From an uncultured Eubacterium sp. (GTDB taxonomy: Bacteria > Bacillota > Clostridia > Lachnospirales > Lachnospiraceae), in contig NZ_CALGRE010000032.1 of the NCBI RefSeq assembly GCF_937958975.1, positions 1 through 6,413 of the forward strand: a DNA stretch of 6,413 nt, read 5' to 3'. The position numbers were made by a program, and so were the translations under genes. Shown here piece after piece: positions 1-6,359 of the stretch (the stretch's first letter is position 1; each line of letters starts with the position of its first letter). The notes under the pieces were generated by a model that saw nothing but the letters and a program-made list of their open reading frames with translations, was not told the origin of the DNA and searched no databases.

Positions 1-54
1 ATACGGCGACCACCGAGATCTACACTCTTTCCCTACACGACGCTCTTCCGATCT
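1..54 (+). other. Illumina P5/TruSeq universal adapter (artefact)
   Basis: These bases match the Illumina universal adapter from base 5 of P5 onward (beginning ATACGGCGACCACCGAGATC and ending GCTCTTCCGATCT). They are not part of the genome. Bacterial sequence starts at 55, in the middle of the alpha-mannosidase gene. The same 54 bases recur in reverse complement at the other end of the window. The call rests on recognising a well-known synthetic oligonucleotide. Confidence 0.98.
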
Positions 55-2507
55 CACAAAGTGACCAGCTTGTAATTTCCGACGAGAGTATTGTAAGAAA
101 TATGTACTATGGAATGAAACGCTGTGAAGAGTTTGGAGGTTACATGAATGTAGGATATGTTCCCGATTCCTTTGGCCAATCAGGAAATATGCCACAAATC
201 TACAAAGACTTTGGAATCAATGACACTCTCTTCTGGCGTGGTGTAAGCGATGATATGGTAAAACACACCGATTTCAACTGGAAAGGTGATGATGGAAGTA
301 TTGTATTTACCACACAGATACCTTTTGGTTATTATATTGGCGGCAACATTCCGGAAGACACCATGAAAAGCGAAGAATTTTGGCAGAAGGAATGCTTTGA
401 AAAAGCCGGAAAAGGCAGTTCTACTAAGCATATTTATTTTCCTAACGGATTTGACCAGGCGCCTATCCGTACCAACCTGCCTGAACTCATAAAAGAGAGA
501 AACGAAAAAGATTCAGAAAATGAATATGTCATTAGTTCTATCGAAGATTATATCAGGGATGTAAAAAAAGAAAATCCAACACTGGAAGAAGTGCAGGGCG
601 AACTTGTAATTGCCAAACATATGAGAATACACAAATCCATTTTCTCATCCCGCTCTGACTTAAAGGTTTTAAATACCCAAGTTCAAAACTACGTTACCAA
701 TATCATGGAACCCCTCCTTGCCTTATCATACAGGCTGGGAAACGATTATCCACATCATGTTGTCGAAGAAATCTGGAAGCTATTATTTGAAAATGCCGCC
801 CATGACTCTATTGGCTCCTGTATTTCAGACACTGCAAACGAAGATGTTTATATGCGTTACAAACAGGCTAGAGACCTTGCCATCAATCTTGTAGAACTCC
901 ACTCCAGACAAATTGCAACAGACATCAAAAATAATGCTGACATGACATTTACTTTAATTAATTCTCTTCCTCAAAATCGGGAAGATACTGTTATTGTTAA
1001 GACTTATATTCCTGGTGGAGATTTTACAATTGCAGACGAAAAAGGAAATAAAATTGATTACACAATTATTGAATCAAGAGATTTAACAGACTATGTGCTG
1101 TCGCAGACAATTAAGCTTAACCCTTCAAGAAAATTTTATATTCCTGACCAGGTATTGGAAGCTGTCATCGCAATTAAGACAAGAGATGTTCCGGCGCTCG
1201 GATATGTGCAATATTCTATAAATCCGAATGATAAAGGTTCCATTCCGATAAAAAATATGGACCATATGGAAAACGAATTTTACACAATTTCTGTAGCCGA
1301 AAATGGTTCACTCACAATCCTAGACAAAGAAAATAACATGCAATATAAAAATCAGGCTATTCTGGTGGAAAATGGAGATGATGGCGACAGCTTTAATTAC
1401 TCTCCGCCAAGAAAAGATATGGAAATATTCTCCACAGATTCAGAGTTTGAGTACGAAATTTATGGTAATGACCTTTACAGTAAAGCAACAATAAAATATT
1501 TGATGAATATTCCAAAAAATTTAGAAGAACGTGCAAAAGGTATCACTTCTACAACATTACCTGTCACTCTGGAAATCGGACTGAGAAAAAACTCTAAAAT
1601 AATCGATTTCAATGTTCATGTAAGTAATAATGGATTATCTCATCGTCTATGTATTATTTTTGATAGCCAGATAACAAGTAAATTCAACTATGCGGACCAG
1701 CAATTCGGATTAATCAAACGTCCAAATTACTATGAAAAAGAGATGAATCTGTATCTGCAAAATCTTGAAAACCATACAGAAAAAAAGGCAGGCATTCAGG
1801 AACTTGCCAACTGGGCAAATGACCAGTCTTCCTGGCAGGAACCTCCAATTTCTATTGAGCCTACCCAGTCATATGTTTCATTAACGGACAAAAACACCGG
1901 AATTGCAGTAATTCCACAGGGAGTAAGAGAATATGAGGTTTTAGATGACAACAAAATCCGTCTCACATTATTCCGCACTTATGGTTTTATGGGGAAAGAA
2001 AATCTTATTTATCGTCCGGGCAGGGCGAGTGGTGAAAGAATTATTGAAACACCCGACGCACAATTATTAAAAACAATGGATTTTTCATTTGGTTTTATGA
2101 CTTACAATTCAGACATCAATGATTCAAATGTAGACGTTCTCGCAAAGTCCTACAATACGCCAATTCAAGTCTACACTTATGCAGAATTTTTAAATGGCAG
2201 ACTCATTTTTTCCCAGAGGGAAATTGAAGGCTCAAAACCTTCCACATACTGTCTTTTTGAAACAGAAAACAAACTTGTTGTTTCTGCAATTAAAAAAGCA
2301 GAAGACGGCGATGGTCTGATTATCCGATTATATAATGGAAAAGACCACAAAAATATAGGTGATACACTGAAATTTCATTATGACATTTCTGAGGCTTATT
2401 ATACCAACTTAAAGGAAGAAAAAACAGAAGCTATTGAAATTTGTAATAATACAATAAAAGTAAAGGAGCTGTCACACTGTAAATTTGTGACTATTTATGT
2501 AAACTAA
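55..2507 (+). CDS. GH38 alpha-mannosidase, 5'-truncated
   Basis: This is a glycoside hydrolase family 38 alpha-mannosidase, a zinc-dependent retaining enzyme that releases mannose from alpha-mannosides. The frame is open from the adapter junction (57), and the residues before the first ATG (102) already fit the family (SDQLVISDESIVRN), so 102 is not the start. Visible signatures are VGYVPDSFGQSGNMPQI, whose Asp (codon 165-167) is the expected nucleophile and zinc ligand, and NAAHDSIGSC, whose His (codon 801-803) is the expected second-half zinc ligand. The helical middle domain contains IHKSIFSSRSDLK, and a long beta-rich C-terminal part follows. The N-terminal HxHWD-type zinc motif is missing with roughly 80-100 residues, so a signal peptide cannot be judged. 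The subgroup resembles E. coli MngB and streptococcal GH38; whether the substrate is an N-glycan fragment, a mannosyl oligosaccharide or a mannosylglycerate-type compound is undecided. It overlaps the downstream kinase gene. Confidence 0.93.
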
Positions 2508-2509
2508 TG
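2505..2509 (+). promoter_or_regulatory. TAATG stop-start overlap (translational coupling)
   Basis: The mannosidase stop TAA (2505-2507) and the kinase start ATG (2507-2509) share an A. No Shine-Dalgarno sequence lies at normal distance before this ATG. The nearest purine-rich match, AAAGGAG at 2462-2468, is about 38 bases upstream. Kinase translation therefore probably depends on ribosomes terminating on the mannosidase and re-initiating. Coupling is inferred. Confidence 0.7.
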
Positions 2510-3400
2510 AAGTACGCAATTGCAATTGATATAGGCGGCACCAATACCCGTGTTGCCTTAGTAGATGAAAAATTAAATATTATAGACAGACAACAGTTTT
2601 CTACGGATTCATCCAATCCTGAAATTACTTTATGCGCAATATCAGACATTATAAAATCCTATGACTATGATATTGCAGGAGCAGGTATGTCCTGTCCCGG
2701 TCCTCTCGACCTGATTAACAACCAGATACTGACACCCCCAAACTTAAACGGCAAATGGCATAATCTGTTTGTGGCAAAAGAACTCAGTGAAATGGCCGGC
2801 ATTCCTGTTTATCTGAATAATGATGCCAATCTCGCCGGACTCGCTGAAGCAGTTGCCGGGGAAGGCCGGGACTACCGTTTTGTTCAATTTCTTACAGTGT
2901 CCACTGGCCTCGGTGCAGGCTTTGTAATTGACAAACAAATTTATTTGGGCGCTCACGGCTATGCCAATGAAGTTGCAAACTGTATTATGATGCAGGATGG
3001 TCCGTCACACGGTTCTATTATTCCGGGCGGAATTGAAGCCATCAGCAGCGGAACTGCAATTACAACCCGTGCATTAAATGCCGGATTAAATATAAAACAT
3101 CCCGGAGATGTTAACGACCTGGCAAAATCAGGCAATAAAACAGCCTCATCCATCATGTATGACGCAAAAAATTATCTCGCTAATTTTATTGCTTTTATCT
3201 ATGCTTTTGCCGACCCTGAAATTGTAATCTTAGGCGGTTCGGTTGCCCTAAAAATCGATGGATTTGTGGACGATGTTGAAAAACTTGTAAAAACTAAAGT
3301 TTATGATAATATGAAACCTTATATCAGAGTACGCAAATCCACATTAAATGAAGACTCCGGTCTTATTGGTGCAGCATATCTGGCATTTTCTAAAGCTTAA
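2507..3400 (+). CDS. ROK-family sugar kinase (glucokinase/mannokinase-like)
   Basis: This 297-residue protein has the ROK/ASKHA sugar-kinase fold and probably phosphorylates a free hexose with ATP in the cytoplasm. Motifs in order: the phosphate loop DIGGTNTR (8-15), SCPGPLD (62-68), NNDAN (104-108) with D106 as the expected catalytic base, the second phosphate motif STGLGAG (132-138), GGIEAISSG (174-182) and ILGGSV (241-246). There is no N-terminal helix-turn-helix, so it is a kinase rather than a NagC/XylR-type repressor. The usual ExGH motif reads E155-V-A-N158, and the CxCGxxGCxE zinc-binding cysteines are absent, so it is an atypical member. Its ATG shares one base with the mannosidase stop codon, so the two are almost certainly co-expressed. 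Mannose released by the mannosidase is the obvious candidate substrate, but specificity cannot be read from sequence. Confidence 0.9.
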   Translation: MKYAIAIDIGGTNTRVALVDEKLNIIDRQQFSTDSSNPEITLCAISDIIKSYDYDIAGAGMSCPGPLDLINNQILTPPNLNGKWHNLFVAKELSEMAGIPVYLNNDANLAGLAEAVAGEGRDYRFVQFLTVSTGLGAGFVIDKQIYLGAHGYANEVANCIMMQDGPSHGSIIPGGIEAISSGTAITTRALNAGLNIKHPGDVNDLAKSGNKTASSIMYDAKNYLANFIAFIYAFADPEIVILGGSVALKIDGFVDDVEKLVKTKVYDNMKPYIRVRKSTLNEDSGLIGAAYLAFSKA

Positions 3401-3404
3401 ACCT

Positions 3405-3441
3405 AAATATGGCGGAGTGGATATTCCACCCCGCCATATTT
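3405..3441. terminator. Terminator hairpin between convergent genes
   Basis: The arms 3405-3420 (AAATATGGCGGAGTGG) and 3426-3441 pair over 16 positions with a single A-C mismatch (3416/3430) around a 5-base ATATT loop. The hairpin begins 5 bases after the kinase stop and lies 36 bases beyond the stop of the opposing GH16 gene. The GC-rich core flanked by A/T-rich arm ends would work in both directions. The T-run that follows is broken on both strands (plus side: ATATTTATAACTTT), so efficiency is uncertain. It is best read as a shared bidirectional Rho-independent terminator. Confidence 0.75.
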
Positions 3442-3476
3442 ATAACTTTAAAATTATTTTAATCAGTCATTCTCAT

Positions 3477-5294
3477 CTAATTTGCCAACTGGAATTTCCA
3501 TTGCTGATTTGCCTGCTGACCATAACTATATTGCTGTATATTTCCACCATCTGATGTGGACCAATCTGCAACATCTAATGATTTCTCACTATGTCTATTT
3601 ATAATACTTGAGTAACCATTACCCAAATCGGTGAGATACCACTGCTGATTTGCCTGGTCGCCTCCACAATCCCACATCTGAATATTGGCACAATTATCTT
3701 TTGACCAGCTATTGACATCTAATGCCTTACCATTCAATACACTGGTAATCGTATAACAATTGCCAACCTGCTTAATGTACCATCTCTGTGCATTTGTTCC
3801 ATTATTATGATACTGCTGTACATTTGCTCCATTATTTGTATTAGAACTTGTAACATCCAGAACACGCCCACTATGTCTGTTTACAATATAATACTGAGCT
3901 CTTTCTACTTTAATAGATGATGCTTTATCATTCCAGTCATTTCCGACATAACTTGTGTCACTGGTAATTACTTTTGATGCTCCTGAGAAATTATCATCCC
4001 AATATAGTGTAACCTTATATCCAAACGGAACCTTGATTGACGATAAATCATCATTCTTAAATCCTTTTGCCTGCAAAGATGAAAGTGTATATTGACCCTC
4101 TCCGAGAGACACAGAACGTCCGCCATAATTTGCATCCTGATAGATATAGATATCCCCTGATGCAGTATTTACATTTCGCTCCACTTTAATGGAGGACGTC
4201 TTGTCATTCCATTCACTTCCCACATTACTTGTATCTCCGGTAATAACCTTTGATGCTCCTGAGAAATTATCATCCCAATAAAGTATAACCTTATATCCTG
4301 AAGGAACTTTTAAAGATGTAAGGTCATCATTTTTAAATCCTTTCGCCTCCAAGGAAGCCAGATTGTAATTTCCTACTCCTAAAGATGCAGAACGTCCACC
4401 ATAATTTGCATCCTGATAGATATGTACATCACCTGATGTAGTATTTACATTGGCGGAACCTGTGTTTGACGGTTTCTCCTGGTATACACGAACATAGTCG
4501 ACTTTCATCTCCTGAGGAAATGCGTTATTATCAATTGAATATCCCGGCCACTGACCACCTACTGCCACATTCAGAAGAAGATAAAACGGTCTGTGAAATT
4601 CTTCTGTATCACCTGCATTATTTCCAATATAAATTTCATAATACTTGTTTCCATCAACAAACATCCTTATATACTGGCTATCCCACTGCATACCGTATGT
4701 ATGATACTGCGTAATATCAAAATTAGATGTGTTTCTTCCATACTCTGCATGTCCATTTGCATTCCAATGACACGTTCCATAGGTTTTATATTCTGCATTA
4801 ACCGCTTCCATAATATCTATCTCGCCACATGACGGCCATCCAACGCTGTTAATATTGGCACCTAACATCCAGAATGCCGGCCAGATTCCCTGACATGCCG
4901 GTAAAGCCATTCTCGCTTCAACATAACCATATGTAAATGTGAATTTTCCATTTGTAATAAGACGTGCCGATGTATAATTCATTCCACCATAAGACTCTCT
5001 TTTTGCTCTTATGTGCAATGCTCCACCGGAAACATAAGCATTATCTGTTCTATTTGTATAATACTGTTGTTCGTTATTTCCCCATCCCCAGGAACCCGTT
5101 CCGGTCTCATAGCTCCACTTGGATGTATCTACAGACGAACCGTTAAATTCATCACTCCATACAAGTGTTGATGAAGTTGTTGCTGCCGCTTTTACTTCTT
5201 TTTCTGACTTATGAAATGTCATGCCAAACGATAAAGTAACCATTGCTAACGATAATGCAGCAACTATTATCCGATTAAAAAATCTCTTTTTCAT
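3477..5294 (-). CDS. Secreted GH16 beta-1,3-glucanase with crystallin and ricin domains
   Basis: This 605-residue secreted, multidomain endo-beta-1,3-glucanase is of laminarinase type. A signal peptide (basic MKKRFFNR, hydrophobic stretch about 9-27) probably ends near VKAAA (34-38). The GH16 domain spans about 43-272 and contains GEIDIME (157-163), with E158 the expected nucleophile and E163 the acid/base. The extra Met before E163 is typical of laminarinases rather than lichenases. WSDEFNG, GWGNNEQQYYT and LLNVAVGGQWPG also fit. Two beta/gamma-crystallin domains follow (about 287-373 and 379-465), about 80% identical, each with two calcium motifs (NDDLTS/NDKTSS and NDDLSS/NDKASS). A ricin-type beta-trefoil (about 466-605) has QxW motifs at 503, 550 and 597, evenly 47 residues apart. 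No LPxTG anchor, S-layer or dockerin module is seen, so release outside the cell is likely. The ATG is fixed by an ideal ribosome binding site. Laminarin, callose or fungal-wall glucan are candidate substrates. Confidence 0.95.
   Translation of the reverse strand: MKKRFFNRIIVAALSLAMVTLSFGMTFHKSEKEVKAAATTSSTLVWSDEFNGSSVDTSKWSYETGTGSWGWGNNEQQYYTNRTDNAYVSGGALHIRAKRESYGGMNYTSARLITNGKFTFTYGYVEARMALPACQGIWPAFWMLGANINSVGWPSCGEIDIMEAVNAEYKTYGTCHWNANGHAEYGRNTSNFDITQYHTYGMQWDSQYIRMFVDGNKYYEIYIGNNAGDTEEFHRPFYLLLNVAVGGQWPGYSIDNNAFPQEMKVDYVRVYQEKPSNTGSANVNTTSGDVHIYQDANYGGRSASLGVGNYNLASLEAKGFKNDDLTSLKVPSGYKVILYWDDNFSGASKVITGDTSNVGSEWNDKTSSIKVERNVNTASGDIYIYQDANYGGRSVSLGEGQYTLSSLQAKGFKNDDLSSIKVPFGYKVTLYWDDNFSGASKVITSDTSYVGNDWNDKASSIKVERAQYYIVNRHSGRVLDVTSSNTNNGANVQQYHNNGTNAQRWYIKQVGNCYTITSVLNGKALDVNSWSKDNCANIQMWDCGGDQANQQWYLTDLGNGYSSIINRHSEKSLDVADWSTSDGGNIQQYSYGQQANQQWKFQLAN
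3900..4436 (-). repeat. Tandem duplication encoding two beta/gamma-crystallin domains
   Basis: Two 261-bp copies (4176-4436, encoding residues 287-373, and 3900-4160, encoding residues 379-465) lie in direct tandem with a period of 276 bp (92 codons). By eye the proteins match at 70 of 87 positions. The DNA is also similar, including a run of about 30 identical bases around the codons for YWDDNFSGAS. This indicates a fairly recent in-frame duplication. Both copies keep intact calcium-binding motifs, so neither appears to be decaying. Confidence 0.9.
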
Positions 5295-5300
5295 AGATTG

Positions 5301-5309
5301 ACCTCCTTT
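5301..5309 (-). promoter_or_regulatory. Ribosome binding site of the GH16 gene
   Basis: Read on the minus strand this is AAAGGAGGT, a near-perfect complement to the 16S rRNA 3' end. It lies 6 bases before the ATG at 5294, which fixes the start codon and predicts strong initiation. Confidence 0.92.
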
Positions 5310-5315
5310 ATAAAA

Positions 5316-5329
5316 TGTTACCGCTAACT
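5316..5329 (-). promoter_or_regulatory. Candidate cre (CcpA) operator
   Basis: On the minus strand the site reads AGTTAGCGGTAACA and fits the Firmicutes cre consensus TGWAANCGNTNWCA at 12 of 14 positions, including the central CG. It is a GTTA/TAAC inverted repeat. It lies between the predicted transcription start and the ribosome binding site of the GH16 gene, where bound CcpA would block initiation or elongation. The match is seen; binding and carbon-catabolite repression are inferred. Confidence 0.5.
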
Positions 5330-5343
5330 TTCTCTATAACAAT

Positions 5344-5372
5344 AGTATAAACTTTAAATCAATTACTGAAAA
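5344..5372 (-). promoter_or_regulatory. Candidate sigma-A promoter of the GH16 gene
   Basis: On the minus strand, a -35 element TTTTCA (5367-5372, 4 of 6 to TTGACA) and a -10 element TATACT (5344-5349, 5 of 6 to TATAAT) are separated by exactly 17 bases. Transcription would start near 5337, giving a leader of about 42 bases that contains the cre-like site and the ribosome binding site. In such AT-rich DNA chance matches are common, and the -35 is weak. Confidence 0.4.
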
Positions 5373-5409
5373 AGGGATATTTTTTTAAATAAGGTATCTT
5401 TTTTTATAA
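5372..5409 (-). repeat. Two 19-bp A-tract direct repeats upstream of the promoter
   Basis: On the plus strand, 5372-5390 (AAGGGATATTTTTTTAAAT) and 5391-5409 (AAGGTATCTTTTTTTATAA) are adjacent and match at 15 of 19 positions, each with a run of seven T. For the GH16 gene they form A7 tracts directly upstream of the candidate -35. They could act as an UP element, a DNA bend or paired activator sites. They may also be incidental in AT-rich DNA. Confidence 0.45.
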
Positions 5410-5424
5410 AATTGTTTTCATTTT

Positions 5425-5489
5425 TGCCCTGCGAACCGGATTTTTGTCTACAATAACTCATTGCATTTTACCATCCGGCCGGCAGGGCA
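5425..5489. repeat. Imperfect GC-rich inverted repeat after the unknown-function gene
   Basis: The arms 5425-5441 (TGCCCTGCGAACCGGAT) and 5473-5489 (ATCCGGCCGGCAGGGCA) pair as 8 bp, a 3x3 internal loop, then 6 bp, around a loop of about 31 bases. The repeat begins 8 bases after the stop of the minus-strand gene ending at 5498, the usual place for a terminator. The minus strand continues with A-rich, not T-rich, sequence, so it is not a standard intrinsic terminator. It may be a 3'-end processing or stabilising structure or a protein site. Its GC content stands out sharply from the surrounding AT-rich spacer. Confidence 0.5.
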
Positions 5490-5497
5490 TAATTATC

Positions 5498-5884
5498 CTA
5501 ATAATATCTTTTTCTTCTCTGTCTTCTTCTATACATTTCATTTAATAAAAGTACCGTTATAATATCTTTCAGCCAGTTATCATCCGGATATTTTGTGCAT
5601 TCTTCACCGACACATTCTGCTTCTTCTTCCTTTAAAATATCAAAAATACTTCCAACCATTCTCAATATTCCAAGTTTATCCGGATACTCATCATACATCA
5701 TACTGCCTGCAAATTCCTGACGGTTACACTCATTTTCCACTAATTCCTGCAATCTGGAAAATGTCAAAGGATACATCTCTTTTACATAATCCATATCTCT
5801 GTCATCTGCCGCACCCCATTGTCCATAGTATATTCCCGAAATTGCATTTCCCTGAACGTAAAAAGGTATATATCTGTAATCCAT
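5498..5884 (-). CDS. Conserved protein of unknown function (128 aa)
   Basis: I cannot assign a function. The protein has an aromatic, proline-containing start (MDYRYIPFY), a central FAGSMMYDEYPDKLGILRMV segment, an acidic stretch (KEEEAECVGEE, with one further Cys upstream at NECNRQ) and a C-terminal helix-like part, WLKDIITVLLLNEMYRRR, ending in a very basic tail (RRRQRRKRYY). It has no signal peptide, clear membrane segment or catalytic motif, so it is probably cytoplasmic. From memory, the GSM(I/M)YDEYPD core and the LLLNEMYRRR-like end occur in small uncharacterised proteins common in Lachnospiraceae; I could not verify this. The ATG is preceded by a modest AGGGA (5891-5895) at 6 bases. 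It lies 82 bases downstream of the dCMP deaminase on the same strand and may be co-transcribed with it. Reality of the gene is likely; its role is unknown. Confidence 0.75.
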   Translation of the reverse strand: MDYRYIPFYVQGNAISGIYYGQWGAADDRDMDYVKEMYPLTFSRLQELVENECNRQEFAGSMMYDEYPDKLGILRMVGSIFDILKEEEAECVGEECTKYPDDNWLKDIITVLLLNEMYRRRQRRKRYY

Positions 5885-5890
5885 AAATAT

Positions 5891-5895
5891 TCCCT
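5891..5895 (-). promoter_or_regulatory. Ribosome binding site of the unknown-function gene
   Basis: On the minus strand this reads AGGGA, 6 bases before the ATG at 5884. The match is partial but correctly spaced, and it supports this start codon. Confidence 0.6.
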
Positions 5896-5931
5896 AACCG
5901 TTTGTCATTTTATAATATTCATCAATACTTT

Positions 5932-5955
5932 TATATGTTACAAAAGTGACATATA
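5932..5955. repeat. 24-bp near-perfect palindrome in the deaminase spacer
   Basis: The arms TATATGTTAC (5932-5941) and GTGACATATA (5946-5955) match over 10 bp with one mismatch around AAAA. It lies 11 bases past the deaminase stop and 47 bases before the next start codon. There is no T-run to make it an intrinsic terminator. The TGTTA-N6-TGACA core resembles a regulator operator; it is one base shorter in spacing than the GlnR/TnrA consensus TGTNA-N7-TNACA. No convincing promoter was found beside it. Confidence 0.45.
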
Positions 5956-5966
5956 CAGACACAAAC

Positions 5967-6359
5967 CTACAATTTAACTTTAATTTCTTTTCCTGACTTT
6001 TCATATGGTATATACTCCACCCCCGCAGCCGCCATCATACGCTTTGATGCTCTAACCGCAGACGTATCCCCATATTTGTCATCTCCGTATATTACTTTTT
6101 TGATTCCGCACTGAATAATCGCTTTTGCACACTCATTACATGGAAATAAAGTAACATAAATTTTAGCCCCCTCTAAACTTCCACCTCTGTAATTTAATAT
6201 GGCATTCAATTCACTATGAGTGGAATAAAAATACTTATTATTATATGGGTCTTCGCTCTCTCTGTTCCAAGGAAATTCATCATCATCACAACCAAGCGGC
6301 AATCCATTATATCCCATTGATAAAATCTTGTTATCCGTGCTGACAATACATGCACCCAC
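5967..6359 (-). CDS. dCMP deaminase, 5'-truncated
   Basis: This is a zinc-dependent deoxycytidylate deaminase that converts dCMP to dUMP, the precursor of dTMP; it is cytoplasmic. The 130 visible residues include VGACIV at the cut end, GYNG (16-19), GCDDD followed by PW, HSELNA with zinc ligand H48 and proton-shuttling E50, and PCNEC with zinc ligands C74 and C77. The LFPCNECAK and DKYGD segments closely resemble known dCMP deaminases, including human DCTD, which separates it from cytidine or tRNA adenosine deaminases. HSE replaces the more common HAE, a mild change. The first visible codon (6357-6359) is GTG and would be the internal Val of the conserved VGACIV strand. It is not a start: about 25-30 N-terminal residues lie beyond the adapter junction. 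It may share a transcript with the downstream unknown-function gene. Confidence 0.93.
   Translation of the reverse strand: MGACIVSTDNKILSMGYNGLPLGCDDDEFPWNRESEDPYNNKYFYSTHSELNAILNYRGGSLEGAKIYVTLFPCNECAKAIIQCGIKKVIYGDDKYGDTSAVRASKRMMAAAGVEYIPYEKSGKEIKVKL

Noticed and set aside
102..104. ATG at 102 as the true start of the mannosidase
   Set aside because: Family-like residues continue in frame upstream to the adapter, no ribosome binding site precedes it, and the N-terminal zinc motif is missing.
180..431. Small minus-strand open frame inside the mannosidase gene
   Set aside because: It is a shadow of a well-supported gene, with no ribosome binding site or recognisable protein. The same applies to the other small frames inside the mannosidase, kinase and glucanase genes.
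3348..3554. 68-residue plus-strand open frame spanning the kinase end and the terminator
   Set aside because: It runs through the terminator hairpin and into the opposing glucanase gene, and its product is not protein-like.
5425..5489. Ordinary Rho-independent terminator for the unknown-function gene
   Set aside because: The stem is interrupted, the loop is about 31 bases, and no T-run follows on either strand.
5593..5886. 97-residue plus-strand frame opposite the unknown-function gene
   Set aside because: The minus-strand frame has a spaced ribosome binding site and a more protein-like composition; this one is its antisense shadow.
5885..5966. Sigma-A promoter for the unknown-function gene
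   Set aside because: Several TATAAT-like words are present (for example around 5910-5916), but none has an acceptable -35 at 16-18 bases.
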